The notes beneath the pieces are model-generated. The model searched no databases and had not been told where the DNA came from. It was given only the letters and a program-made list of their open reading frames with translations. From Formicarius rufipectus (taxonomy: Eukaryota; Chordata; Aves; Passeriformes; Formicariidae): a DNA stretch of 64,000 nucleotides. The number at the start of each line of letters is the position of its first letter. Position 1 is the first letter of the stretch. Shown here piece after piece: positions 38,706 to 50,970 of the stretch. The DNA lies in NCBI GenBank assembly GCA_013399695.1, contig VXAU01000186.1, forward strand, positions 1,534,182 to 1,598,181, in the 5' to 3' direction. The translations under genes were made by a program, and so were the position numbers.

Positions 38706-41700
38706 GCTTGGAGCAGATGGGGTGCTGTACTTTCTGTGTTGACAAGTTCTTATACCACAAATCACTGCCAGGGATTTTAAATTTTTATTTTAAATTAGTA
38801 TTTGAAATATATAACTGAAGAGGGAGTTACTATTTAAATATATGCAGACAGAATGAATAGAAACTGATTAATGGAACTGAAAAAAAACCCAACAAACAAA
38901 CAAAACGATCTCTTATTTATCATACTTATTGTATAAATAATATATTTGGAAGTTGCAGAGTGTGCAACTGTGGCAATGAAATAGTTTTTTGAAGCCATAG
39001 TGCTCTAAGAAAGAGTGAGGTTATTTCTGGTCCTGACTTTCTTTGATGTGTTGAAGGGGGAACTTCAGGGCTTCTTACTCACTTTAACCTGCCTACGTGG
39101 CAAAACATTTGCAAAACTGCACTAGCATGGCCTGTGTGACATGGGTTTAATTAATTAGAAGAAAATTAGAAGAGTCATGAAACTGATAACAGATAACTCC
39201 TGGTAAAAACATGTGCTGTTGGAATTCAGATTCTGTATTCAAGAGAAAGACTTCAATTTGCCATTTTCAGCTTGAATTCTGTTAAAAATGGAACTTGATT
39301 GAGACATTTGCCAACAACACAGGCCATCTAAAACACTGCTTTTTTTCTAAGAGTTTCCGGCCTGTGGAGGACTGGAAGAACTCCCAGCCCAGGACATGTG
39401 CACTGGATGCACAGAGCACTCCCCAGTGAGAGCACCAGGGTTACTGTTTGGGAAGCAGGGTGTGAGTAACACGAGCTGTCAGGTCACCTGTGTCTTCTAC
39501 TCGGGGCACAGCCAGTGTTCTCGCTGCACTTCCCAAGCACCCATTGTCATATCACCAAATTGTGTCTCTGATACTCTGTGAAACTGAAAAGGGTATTTTT
39601 TTCAAGGTATCTGCTGCAAAAACACAAGGACTGATCCCTGTAAGTCACTGTGAGCATCAGGCAGACCCAGCGTGGGTTTGTTCTCTGCATGTCAGCCCTT
39701 TGGGCACAAAGAATTGCTCCACACTAAGCCAAGGGCCCTCTTCCTATTAGGTGGTTCTCTGTGGCATTTGCAAACAGTTTTGGTGTACTGTGTTTATGTA
39801 ATCCATTGCCAGGAATATCACAAGCTAAGCCCTCAGACATGAGCTGATGATGTTCACTACAGATCCCCTGAAATGGCAATATCTCAGTTCAATTGTCCCT
39901 GATAAATGTGTTAGGAAAAAAAAGGGGGAGCAGTAATTGAAAATACACAATTTTAAAAATCAGAATGTGTGTGTGTAAATACAATCCCATATGTAAAATT
40001 TATGTCACTACTAGAATGCTTTTTAAAATATTAATTTGCTAATGAAACATTTTGGAATATTGCAAGAAAAACTATTCTATAATGCTTATTTCACTGGGAA
40101 TGAAACCCAAGATGAATTAGTTTTTCATAATGGAGAAGATTTTGAGGAGAAAAAGAGACTTTGCTGAGAGGTGGATATATGAACTTCATTCTTTTCCCTT
40201 AACGTATGAAGCAGAAAGGAGTACTCATGAAAATGTGGGTTAGAACAATCTGTTTATGCACCTTATATTGCATCTTCCAGTGCCTATTCATATTCCTTTC
40301 TCTGCAACACTGACAGTAATGGATAAATGGATGCATCCATTCAAATACATAAAACAAGTAATCTTCATAAGGGAGGTATCTTTGTACTTGTGCATGTACT
40401 TGGCTTTAATCCAGACCATAACAAGTTTGTTTATGCCTAACTGCACAGTTTTTCAAAAGGAGGTGGGTTATTTCTTTTTCTCATTTGAACTTGTATTGAA
40501 AAATATTCTAGCAGCCATCAGTGTCTCATGTGAAAACAGCATGAATTAGCTACAGGCCATCACTGAAATTCAAAACATCCTACAGAAGCTTTGTTCCTTG
40601 GTTTTGTTTGTCTGCCAGCTGTAAACATAGTCCATTCAATTCTGTTGCATTTCAGATGCTATTTCTGTGGTGTATTTTTAATATGTTTGGCAGTTCTCTG
40701 GTGGTAGCAGAATCCATGAACAGTTAGCTGAAGGATTCTAGAATAACTTGGTGTAATTGTAGGCACTTGTCTATTAATAACAAAAAAATTAATAGTGCCT
40801 GTGTACTTGATGGCCATGGCCCTGCTCATCATTAACAGATGAGTGACACCAGTGATCACTGCTGGGTTTTTTACAACATTCTTCAGATGCTGCAGAGGTC
40901 TCTGCTGGTGCAAATTAGGCCACATGTCACTTCAGAAATGCAAAAGGACCTGAACTGTCGAGGTCTGTGCAGAAATCCTGGGGGCGGCTTCACCCCACAG
41001 TGCTGGTTGTTGGGCACACCCTGCTCAGGTGTCCTCTCCGTGCCATCCCACTCGCTGTGCGTGGCCCTCACCAGGGACAACACCCCTGAAGGGCTTTGCA
41101 TAATGACAACATCTGCCCAGCATCAGGCCCCTCTGGTCTGTGATCTGCTCAGAACAGCTGCACATTTCCTAGTGCACACCTGCTTGATACTGAAACAGTT
41201 GCTGGAATAACCCAATCCTAGACAGGAATTGCAGGCAGGATTTGCACTGGGGTGCCTGATGTCACCATGTCCAGGAGCAGACCAGAGTAATTTTTCCTCA
41301 CGTCGTCACATATTAATTACACAGTCCCCAGAGTTTCATTATACCAACAGATTTATTTTTAGGTCAAGATTTTGGAAGTGCAACATGATTACACTTAAGA
41401 TTTTAGGAAAATGCATGATATATAGTAAGGAGAGGCCCACTAATATGTGGGTCTGCAGGAACTGCTGCTCACTGAGGAAAGCTGGAAATGTGTGCCTTGC
41501 GAACAGCTTGTATAAAATTGCCTAATTTTGCAACTGCAAAATGAGCTAAAGAGCCCTTTTCTTACTATTCCACGTCTGTCTGACCTCTGAAATCTTGTTT
41601 CTCAAATTTTATTCTAACCTTTAAGAACTCATAAATTAATTCTTTATAAGAGATTTAATTTATTAGTCTTAATACAGTTTCTGGATAAATCTTGTAAATC

Positions 41701-44700
41701 ATAAATACACTGATTAGTTCTAAATGTCTGGCTCTGTTAGAAATCCTTCAGCAGAAGGCTTGTACATATTAAAAGGAAGAAATCCCAAAGCACTGTGGAG
41801 AATAGCAAGGGATGACCAAAGGGAAATGAAATGGGGCTGGGCTGCCCTGTCAAGCAGACTGAATAGTTTATCATATTTTCACTGTTAGTGCTCCAGCTGA
41901 GTCAGAGGCATCTAAATCCAGTAAAGCCCCATGCCCAGTGTTTCCTGGGCACAGGGCAGCCGTGTGGGTACGACTGCAAAGGCTGCAGGTCACCCTGGAG
42001 CTGTTCCTGCATCCTGGCTGTGTCACCCGCAGGGCAACTGCAGGTCACACACCTTACGTGGTGCCTTCTAAGGCTTCCCTCGTGCTGGCCAAGCAGAACT
42101 GCCCTAACAAAGATAAAATTTCATCATTTCCCTGCCTTCTGGTATGTGCATGTGAAGCCCCTGTATGCAGAGGTCAATGTTACATTGATCTGTTTCTGAA
42201 CCAGGGAAAGTTGTATCTCAGCAGCTCTTCCACTTCCCCCTTAGTTCAAAATTTACTTGACACCATAAAATGTCCCAAAGCTCACTAGTCTTCCTAACAG
42301 CAAAACTTTCATGTGGCCAAAAGCCACAAAACTCAAAGACAAGGAGAGGAAGAACTTTACTGGGGATTTTGTTGGTAAAAGATGAAAGTGCTCGTCTTGT
42401 GATCCTGCAACTTGCTTATGGGATAAAGCTCAGCTGGGCTATAGAGGCAGATTCTTTGGGCAGCAGCAGCAGCCATTTCCAGGCTTCTCTATGTAGCTGA
42501 GAACAGGGAAGGTTCAGCAGCGCCTGGTTGCCAGGAATGCCACCCCAGGGCTGGGGCTACACTGCAGTGGCTGCCAGCACTAGGAGAGTCACAGCTGATC
42601 ACTGGTGTCCTCAGTTGGTTCGTCTCTAATATTTTGGCAAGGAGAAAGCTTATTGCAAATTTGATTTATTTTTAGTTTGAACTCATTGGCAAAGTTCTGC
42701 ATTAGAGAGGGGCTGAGAGGATATGCTTTTGAAAGGCTCTGAATCAGATGATACCTGGAGAGCTGACCCCAAATTCCAGGGGCTCCTGGCCAGCAGTGCA
42801 CTGTGCACTGAACTCCCACTGGAGCCAGTAGCAAATTTTGCTGCCTGTTAACCTAATTTGGAGCCATAATGAAAAAAAGGATGAGCTGTGTTAATCACTG
42901 ACATTTTCTTTTTTACAGAGAAAATAATTGAAATATGACTAAACAGAAAATGTGATTTTGGTTGCCAGTGACTGTAGCCTTCTTTTTGCTGGCCAGCCTG
43001 ATGCTTGTTTAGTTTGTCTAGTCCATCAGGAGTGTTGCATCCCAAGCTGGCTCCCTTAGTCATTTACCAGGCAATGTCACTCCTTCCATGAGCTTCCCTT
43101 TATGTCTTGGATTAAATGTAAACATTAGTTCTTGTCTTCATTACCTAGCAAAGTCATCATTTCCCTTGTTATTCTGTTGACAGTACTCAGTTATTTACAT
43201 ATTTTCCCATCTTGATTACTTTTGTTTGTTTAGTGAGTACAGGTTTAATTCCACTATGCCAAGTCAGCTCTGTGATTATGTTTCCAGGTGCAGGTGCACT
43301 ATTTTCTATGGGCCATTCAACTCAGTGGGAATTTACTTTTATCTTAGGGAAACTAAAAATAATAGACTAAAATGAAGAATGATCTAAAAGCTCCCAGGGG
43401 TTGAGATTATGGCCTATTTTTTTGAGGTTTTTAGGTCATGGATCACTATTAGTATCAGGCTTACAGTTGGAGTGCAATTACATGCCCTCAGTATTTAAAA
43501 AATACTAAGCAATATAAAGCAAATTCTTCACTTTGTCATTGCCACCATATTTTCCAGAAAAGAGTTCTGATTCTCTCTGATTCTGGGAACAGTTTTAAAA
43601 TTTGTTCATTTTTTACATTCATAGCTATTATTAACATGCCACTGATCTAGATCTGGATGTGTCCCTGAGACTGTCCCGTGAGCTCCCTCCTGCCTTGCTG
43701 CACATGTTAACATCATGCTCTAATCTTCAGGAGAAAGGGACATGCTTGAGAGAAGCAGCTGATACCTCTTAACTTGGTGGAGCAATTAAAACTCAAGCAC
43801 TTCCTTGGAAGATCAAAACAACGTGTTTTGATCACAACTTTTCTTTATAAGTCCATTTGCTCTTATGGTAGTTTTAAAAGGAGGGGCTTGTTCTTAAAAA
43901 TGATGGTGATTGTTTGTGCAGGTTGTTTTTTGTGATGAGCACTTTGCTTGAAAGACTCAAAGCAAAGGCAGCTAAGTTGCATTATTCCCATGGGGACTAT
44001 TTCAGCTGTGTTGAACACTGTACATGGTAGTGCTTTGGGGCAAATATTCTTGCCTGGCTGAATTTGGAGCAAAGAAGATTCAGGGAGTGTGGAGGGGACA
44101 GAACGTCTCAGCAGGGAAACAGCAGCCAACTGGCTCCAGCAGGGCCATTGCCCAAGCTCAGAACTGAAGCAGCAGGAGCTGTTTGCTCCAGAGCACATGG
44201 GAAAACAGGTGGCAGTTTTCCAGGAGTCTGGTGACTGTGCTGCCTTTCCCATGAAGCTGAGTGATGGAGTGTTGAAGGCTAAAAGTCTGACCCGGTAAAA
44301 GCAAGGCAGGAGTATGCACCAAGTTTTTAATTGCCATTAGTCTGATTAGGTAGATGAGTGAGCTCAGTATCAGGTAAATGATAGGCATGAACAGGTAGGA
44401 AGAAATATTTTAAGCTTTTGTTTGGTTTGTTTTGTTTCCCCCATTCCTTGGCATAAAACGTGATTAGCTTTTTGCACTTCGTGTTCTGTGTAAAGCAGAG
44501 GTGGGGAGCACACTGGTGTTAATGCTGAACTCCTCCTCCTGGCTGCTCAGCCTGGTGTAAACTCTGTTGTTATGCCCAATGCCAACTGTATCGATTGTGG
44601 GCTGTTTAAGAGATAATTTGGTAATTAAAGTTGTCTTCCTTCCACGTCATTTTTGTGTGCAAACAGCTTGTGAATATGGAGGAGGAAGTGCCTGGCTATT

Positions 44701-46859
44701 CACTGGAATGCTCTGCTGCCTCAGCACATGGAAATTGCTACTTGTCAAACAAGAGTTTTAGTCCTTTTCACACACAAGATGCATTGTGAATCCTGAGGCA
44801 CATCCTCTCTCTTTAGTTACCTCAGTATTTTCAATAAAACTGTATTCTTGCTGTATCTGTATCCTTAAAGATAATTACTTACATAGAGGAAAAAATAAAT
44901 CCAGGTATTTACTGAGCACTGTTCTTCTGAAGGCAAATCCTATGTTTTGTTATCATATAAACAAGCTTGGAACACGCTGTGCCTCTGACCCTTGTTCAGT
45001 GAATCCCTGTCCCTGTGGTAGATGGTTCTGCTCACGCAGGTTCAGCCCAGCCCTGGCAGGGGCAGAGCTGAGTGTTGGTAATTTCCAGATGGGAGAGGAT
45101 GGAACAGCCAAACTTGCTTCCATTCAACTAAGCACGGAAATACACAAAAGAATCATCCCAATTATAAATAAATGTAAATGTCTGTTTAGTTTTCTGGCTT
45201 TCTAGGGAGCTCTGAGGGAATCATTTACAGGAGCACAGTGTTCATGCACCATGTTAGTCTGGCTGGGGCACCATAAGTCATGGAAAGTAACCATTCCCAA
45301 ATGTAGATGTAATTATGTATTGGAAATCTAAGGAATAAGACTGCAGGTTAAGTATTGCTTGGATGAAAGGTCCCCTTACAGGGGTCTGAGCATTTCTTGA
45401 ATAAGAGTGTATTTAGTTGCCAAAATTAATCATAGGTATTATTAATTTATATAGCTAATGGATACACTAACCATCTTGTTATGCCTACTTCAAAATAAAG
45501 TTGTGGTTTACAGAAAAGTTCAAGTATCAATGCACGTGTTGATGAAGAAAATGTTCCTGCTGGTATGGAAACTGAATTACAGCATGTGAATGTTCAAGTC
45601 AGAATAATTTGAATTATGGAAGGACCAAGCTGTATCATTATTTCACAGCAAGAAGAGATCAAATACTTCATGAGTACTATGTTCTGCTGCAGAAGTGTGT
45701 ATGTGGAAGTAGAAGGAGCTGTACATTAACCAAATGGTTGGACAGAATATTAGAATTAATGCTTTTCATTTCTGGAAATTTCATTTCAAATCTAATCTTG
45801 ATGGGAAATGATTATTCAGTTTGTAACCTGACAACTTGGCTTTAACAGTGTCTTCAGGATTTCCAGTGTCAAAGTGTACTGTAGAGGGATTATCCTTCCC
45901 TTTCCATCTCTTCTGTTAATAACTGACTATTTGAACATCCCAACTCAGCCATTTTTATAAATAAATGGAGATTGCAGTTTCTCATTAATAATTATATTTC
46001 ATTTCTACAAAATTGGGAGCATTGGCAGGAATGTGGCTCCAATTATTTTTACACTTCAACAGCTGGAAAAAAAGGTTTTACCCAGTTGACTGCAAAGCAT
46101 GAGTTACTACATTGTGTGAAATGATTTGATGAATTCAGAATTTTAGTTAATAGTGCCACTAAACAGGTGTTTTATCTGTTTTTATGTTGTATTGGCACAT
46201 CACAATTATAACTCAGTTGTCTAGTAACGATCTCCTAACATAGGCTAGGCATTGTTTAATACCGCCTTTGTGAGGAGGCTGCCTGCCTGAGTCCAGCTTG
46301 CAATATTAAGTACTGGGCTTGTAACCAGAAAACAGATTATTATAATGACTAACAATTAATAACACAAGAAGCTGCCAAAAGTCACCAAAGTTATCTGCCA
46401 GGGAATGGCTTTTTTCATGATGTGTTTTTAATACAACTCAAGTAAAACTAGAATTACAAATATCTCTAGAGATGTGAGACGGATCTACAGATATAGATGA
46501 AATACCTGCCCCTGAGCTTGGTTACAGTCCCAAGACATGTTTATTACTTTTGCTCTCTGGCTGATACAAAAGAATGTCCAGCTGCAGACATGTTACACTA
46601 TTTCTATAGAAAGTTCTCTCTAATTTTATCTGGAGAGTAGGCAATCAGATGGGAAATAACTTCCTTCAAGTTAAGGTTCACAACATCAGCCGAGAGAGTA
46701 CTGCACTTCCATATGCTGAGTACGTAAAAAGAAACCCACAAATGCAGTTTACATTTGGATACAGGGAGAGCAATAAATCAAAGGTATGAATAAACCAGCA
46801 GCTGATGAAAAGGACTGGTTATTTTAAGCTATTTTCTATAGATGCACCTCAGGCAGAAC

Positions 46860-47160
46860 TTGACACCAAGACAAAATCAATGAAACTGAATCGTTTGCCA
46901 AACAAACGCTGGGCAGATCAATCAGGAATGCTTGAAAGCTAAACAATGGCCTGGTGGGGAGGAGGAATTGATTGCCTCGGCAGGCTGCTTTTTTTCTTCG
47001 GAATGGGACAAGGAGAGAATGTAGAAAAGAACTTGAGCCTTTAATTCAGGGCCATTCCACTGCTGAACAGTGAAGTGCCTGGCAAGCATCTGTCTGCCTG
47101 CCAGACTCGGCCTAGAAAATTAAACCCTGTTTAGTGTTCAGCAGCTCAGAAGGCAAAAGA
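46860..47160. promoter_or_regulatory. Candidate conserved non-coding element
   Basis: This is complex, unique, moderately GC-rich sequence in the last intron. It includes facing forkhead-like cores CGTTTG and CAAACG (46892-46908) and a PBX/HOX-like ATCAATCA near 46918. The look of the sequence, not an alignment, suggests constraint. Confidence 0.25.
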
Positions 47161-48119
47161 AGAATGTTGTATTTAAACCAAGCAGGTGGAACTGGGATGG
47201 ATGTAGGCTAAAGAGTCAGTGCTGACAGCAGGGACTTGGGGTGGCAGAGTCGCTGTAGCACAGTGACTCCCTGGTTTGGTTCTACGTATTTTAAATTTGT
47301 ATTTTAATGTAAGTAAAACTCTGAGCTGGAAGTGAACCCTAACTCAGCCCCCCCAGAGAGCCTCGGCACTGTTTCTGCCGGATGGGGCACAGGAGAGGGT
47401 TTGCAAACACTGCATGTAGGTGCGGCTTATCCCTCCCTCCTCCATCCTAAACACTGCGAGGCGAAAAGAGATTTGTCTCCATTTCATATTCATGTGCATT
47501 TGCCAGAAATATTGGCAGGATCATTTTAAGGTCTTCACATCTCTGCCCAAAGGTTCATGGAATATCTGACCTGTTGAACTGTCACGTCAGTTGAAAAGGT
47601 GTCTTGTTTAGTGCCAGAGACTTCATAGGTATCACTTGACCTCGGGGCCAGAACTAAATTATTAAATCTAGTAACAGGAGACAGTAGAGATGGGAGATGA
47701 ATCTTTTCCTCCTGCTTCATTACCATGTGTTTTGGGGGTGGTTGGTCATTTCGGTAGAAAAGCTGGAGTGAAATGGCTGGTTTTCTCATCAGGTTTTAGA
47801 AAAGGGCAGATGGAAAGGGGCTGAAAGATATAAAACTTTAAATTTATGGCTCTTTTTTAATACTTGAAACTTTTTTCCCCATAGAACATCTGGTCTGTGG
47901 AAGCTGATGAATTCAATTTCAGCTTCAGTTTCCTTTCTCATGCTAGATGCATGAAGATCCAATTCCTCAGCCTCACATTGGTTTCTGTAAACCCACATAA
48001 CATAATGATTCGTCTTAGAGTCTGGATTGTCATTATAAAAATTAGCTAAGACAAATTACCTCTAATTTAGTTATTAGATATCTCTTGTTTTGGAGTAGCG
48101 TCATTTAAATTAGCAGTGA

Positions 48120-48520
48120 CATCGGTGTTCATGTAATTACCCCCAAGTGATCTGGTTCCCTCAGCCATGCCTGTCAGGGCAGGCTGGTAGTAATTCACAA
48201 CTCTTCATTTTAGGGGAATTCCTCTTGCCCCTTTTGCCCTTTTCCCTTTGGATGGCATTGCCCACCCTGGGCTGGCATTAATGTTGTTTTGAGGACGTGC
48301 CAGCAGGAGGAGCTTGTGGATTAAAATGTGCTTTCAATAAAGCAATCACCAAATTGCAGTAATTGCGTGTCAGTCCACGCTCTCCTCTGCAGTGTAAACT
48401 ACCTGTACACCTCTCTGGCTGCTCATAAAGCTCTATCAGCAGTGGCCATCATGCTGGGGAATTAACCTGCTTTACACTGAGCAAAGCCCAGTGAGGTGAA
48501 CGTTTAATTTTATTCTATTG
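48120..48520. promoter_or_regulatory. Candidate conserved non-coding element
   Basis: About 400 bases of complex sequence lack simple repeats and have few AT-rich stretches, about 2 kb upstream of the last SNX29 exon. Intronic enhancers of this texture are common in large vertebrate genes. Constraint is inferred only from appearance. Confidence 0.22.
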
Positions 48521-50370
48521 TATTTTTGATATTTAGATTATTTTATGTTTACATGTTCTGAAAAATATGTACCTTAACACAAAATCACAACTCTTTGAAG
48601 CCAATAGCCCATGTTCTGTTTTACAAGCATTAAGAGTGTCAACACTGCACTGCTCAATTTTATAAATACTAGAAAAATTATGAGTAATAATATTCATGTT
48701 ACTAAAAGAAATCCATGCTAATGAGCACAGCTGAAATTGGATTCACATGATCAAAATTCTCTTCAGCAACTTAGATAGCGTTGCTGAGTTTCAAAATAAG
48801 GAATCATAGGACCACAGTTCAAAGTCCAAGTATCCTGGGCTACCAAGAATTAATAACATATGCTAAATTAATTTTTAGAATTTTAGTGACAAGAAAAATA
48901 AATAATTAAAGATATGACTTGTTAATTTTGTTATTGATGAAGAGGAGGATGTATATCACAGGTAGTTTTTATGCATTATTGCATAAAAAGGGCTTCTTAG
49001 TTACCTTGGAAGACTACTGTAATAGGAATGTGGTGAATCTTGATGTAGGAAAGTTCTTTATTATTTTAGCTAAGACTCTTTTAGAGTTTTCTGCTTAGAA
49101 ATGTAGACAAGTTAAATACACTGCCATTAAAAAGACCCATCACTTTTTTCTTCTCTTAATATTTAGTGTCTACATTGAACATAATTTTTCCATAGTGTTG
49201 TTTTCCTCTTACTTCTGTGGGAACAGCCAATGTGTGTGTGCACTGTGGTTCCAAAGCTCGTGGTTACCAGTGAGACAGCTGCCCTTTCCTGCAGATGTGC
49301 TCTGCTACCTCCAAGGGAATTTTCCACTCAGTCCCAGCACTTGTTAAAGGCTTTTGCTTTGGGAATGTCTCTCCCACATGGGTGCTCAAAAAGCCTCAGT
49401 GGAGCCTGAGTGTGCCTGTGGCTTTGGCAGGGCTATCTGACCTGGGTGAGAGGAAGGTCACTCTTCAGGAAAAAGGGAACTGCACAGAGAAATACAGGGA
49501 TTGTTTTAAAATATATCTCTATTTGTTTAATGTGGCCAGAACTTCAGAGGAGCAATTTCTCCCTTATGGACTTCCTGCATTCTGAAGAGAGGTATTATAA
49601 CTTTGGGGGGTTTTAACTTGTAAAAATAAGCTTGGCTTTGTATGCTGTGTAATTTCATTGCCTGGCTGAGTTGCTAAATGCAAAACAGTTTTATTTATTG
49701 ATCTGTATGTAAGCAGTTTAATTAAAAACTATGTGGAGTCCTCTAAAAGAATGGCAAAGTACAATGCTATCCCTTTATACTGTAGTTTTCCGAGGAGTCT
49801 ATAGCCTGAATGTCACCTAGGTAAGCTGGAATTTTCTGTTACTTCTTGTTTTTGAACTTAATGTTCTTCTCTGAGTCTTTTCCAAAAGGCTCATTCATGT
49901 AAGACTGCAGTCTGTTGTGGGTCAGAAGAGACAGAAGAATTCCCATGAGGGATGTATTACTAATGTACTTCATCACGTAATGATACATCCATCCATAATC
50001 AGAGGATTGTTAATTGAGCATCATCCAAGCTCTTGTCTATTCTGCTTGTACTTTTATCACTTCAGAATGCTTTCCTCGCCATTTCTGACCTGCAACTCAT
50101 TGAGATATGCTTTTATCTTGTGATTTGCAATCTTCCATATTGTATTAAAAGTTCTACTAGTTCTCATTTCTGACAGAGCCCATTTTGTACCTCACACCTG
50201 AGGCAGCAGTAGAAGGAATGCGATTCCGTGATGTTGGAGATGTGTGCTATTCTCTGCAGTCACGTGCCAGGCTCTCATAACATCTGCTTTTTTCACGTTT
50301 GCAGTAACTACAGAGTGACTTACATATCACATCAACTCGCAACTCGTGTCTTTCCTTTCTGTCTCCGTAG

Positions 50371-50500
50371 AGATGTCCCCGCTCCTGGCGAGGCAGCGGG
50401 CACGGGCAGCCGCCCGCGGGGCCCGCCGCGCTTCCCCCGCCTGTCGCGCAGCCACCCGCGGGAGCCGCGGAGCCTGGAGCCGCAGAGCGGGGATCTCTGA
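50371..50500 (+). CDS. SNX29: SNX29 last coding exon, C-terminal tail
   Basis: The exon follows a pyrimidine tract ending CTCCGTAG at 50370. Its first base completes the split valine codon, then 42 residues follow to a TGA at 50498-50500. The tail reads DVPAPGEAAG at its start and ends EPQSGDL, the terminus I recall for human SNX29, with the shared core RFPRLSR or RFPKLSR between. The tail lies after the PX domain and has no recognised fold. It is rich in Arg, Pro, Gly and Ala because the exon is extremely GC- and CpG-rich compared with the AT-rich DNA on both sides. Codon use is therefore unlike that of the two PX exons. A second open frame overlaps it (50346-50558), a by-product of the GC richness. 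Confidence 0.93.
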
Positions 50501-50560
50501 GCCCTCCGCCCGCCTCCTTCCCGCTGGCCCGGCCTTCCTTCCTCGCCTGGATTTATAATG
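50371..50560. other. Short CpG-dense island over the last coding exon
   Basis: Within about 190 bases CpG dinucleotides are very frequent (for example CCGCCCGCGGGGCCCGCCGC), whereas the flanks for kilobases are AT-rich with few CpGs. The island covers the coding tail and the first 60 bases of the 3' UTR. It is shorter than a typical promoter CpG island and coincides with an exon, so biased gene conversion is as likely as regulatory function. Confidence 0.7.
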
Positions 50561-50962
50561 TAAGCTTCTGAAGAGACTACAGCTGCATCAACTTAAATCC
50601 TGGAAGGAGACGTTCATTACCAGGGGTCATATCCTGATTAACTACTTTGGAAGGCAGTAATCACTTTCCCACAAGAATACGAGGGCTCTTCACCAGAGCT
50701 CAGCCAACTGATCGGCGCTTCCTTTGTTTTGTAAAGCTGCACTGCACATACTCTCCTTTGTTCCTCTGAAGTCCTTCTGTTAAAATGAATTCCTTGTTTG
50801 TTTTATGTTGTCTCCCTTTTTACATGCACATTTTTCTCTTCCAGAGAGACATGGGTATCATGTGAAGATAATTTTTTTTTCCTCAGAAGAACAGTTGCAA
50901 TTATCACTACTTAGTATGTCAGAAGGATGTGCTTAAAAGAACCTCACTAATTTATTACCTTT

Positions 50963-50970
50963 TGTAAATA
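50963..50970 (+). promoter_or_regulatory. Pumilio-type element in 3' UTR
   Basis: TGTAAATA matches the core recognised by Pumilio-family RNA-binding proteins (TGTANATA). It lies about 460 nt after the stop codon. A single 8-mer match can occur by chance. Confidence 0.3.

Larger units (their letters stand above)
25558..50370 (+). other. SNX29: SNX29 last intron (24.8 kb)
   Basis: The intron runs from a perfect GTAAGT donor to acceptor CTCCGTAG. I found no convincing internal exon. It holds a short (AC)7 run at 34509-34523, a purine-rich asymmetric block at 35395-35860, a GC-rich patch at 38454-38705, smaller GC-richer patches near 40930-41170 and 41920-42080, a dispersed 27-bp near-duplicate (26314 and 28217), an X-box-like palindrome at 31985-31998, and complex unique sequence at 46860-47160 and 48120-48520 that resembles conserved non-coding DNA. 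Open frames such as 44786-45205 (+, 139 codons) and 43863-44252 (-, 129 codons) carry no recognised domain. Confidence 0.85.

Noticed and set aside
43863..44252. Minus-strand open frame of 129 codons
   Set aside because: Cys/Ser-rich translation without a domain, overlapped by open frames on the other strand; the stretch is simply poor in stop codons.
44786..45205. Longest + strand open frame (139 codons)
   Set aside because: No recognisable domain, signal or splice context. A frame of this length is expected by chance somewhere in six frames over 64 kb.
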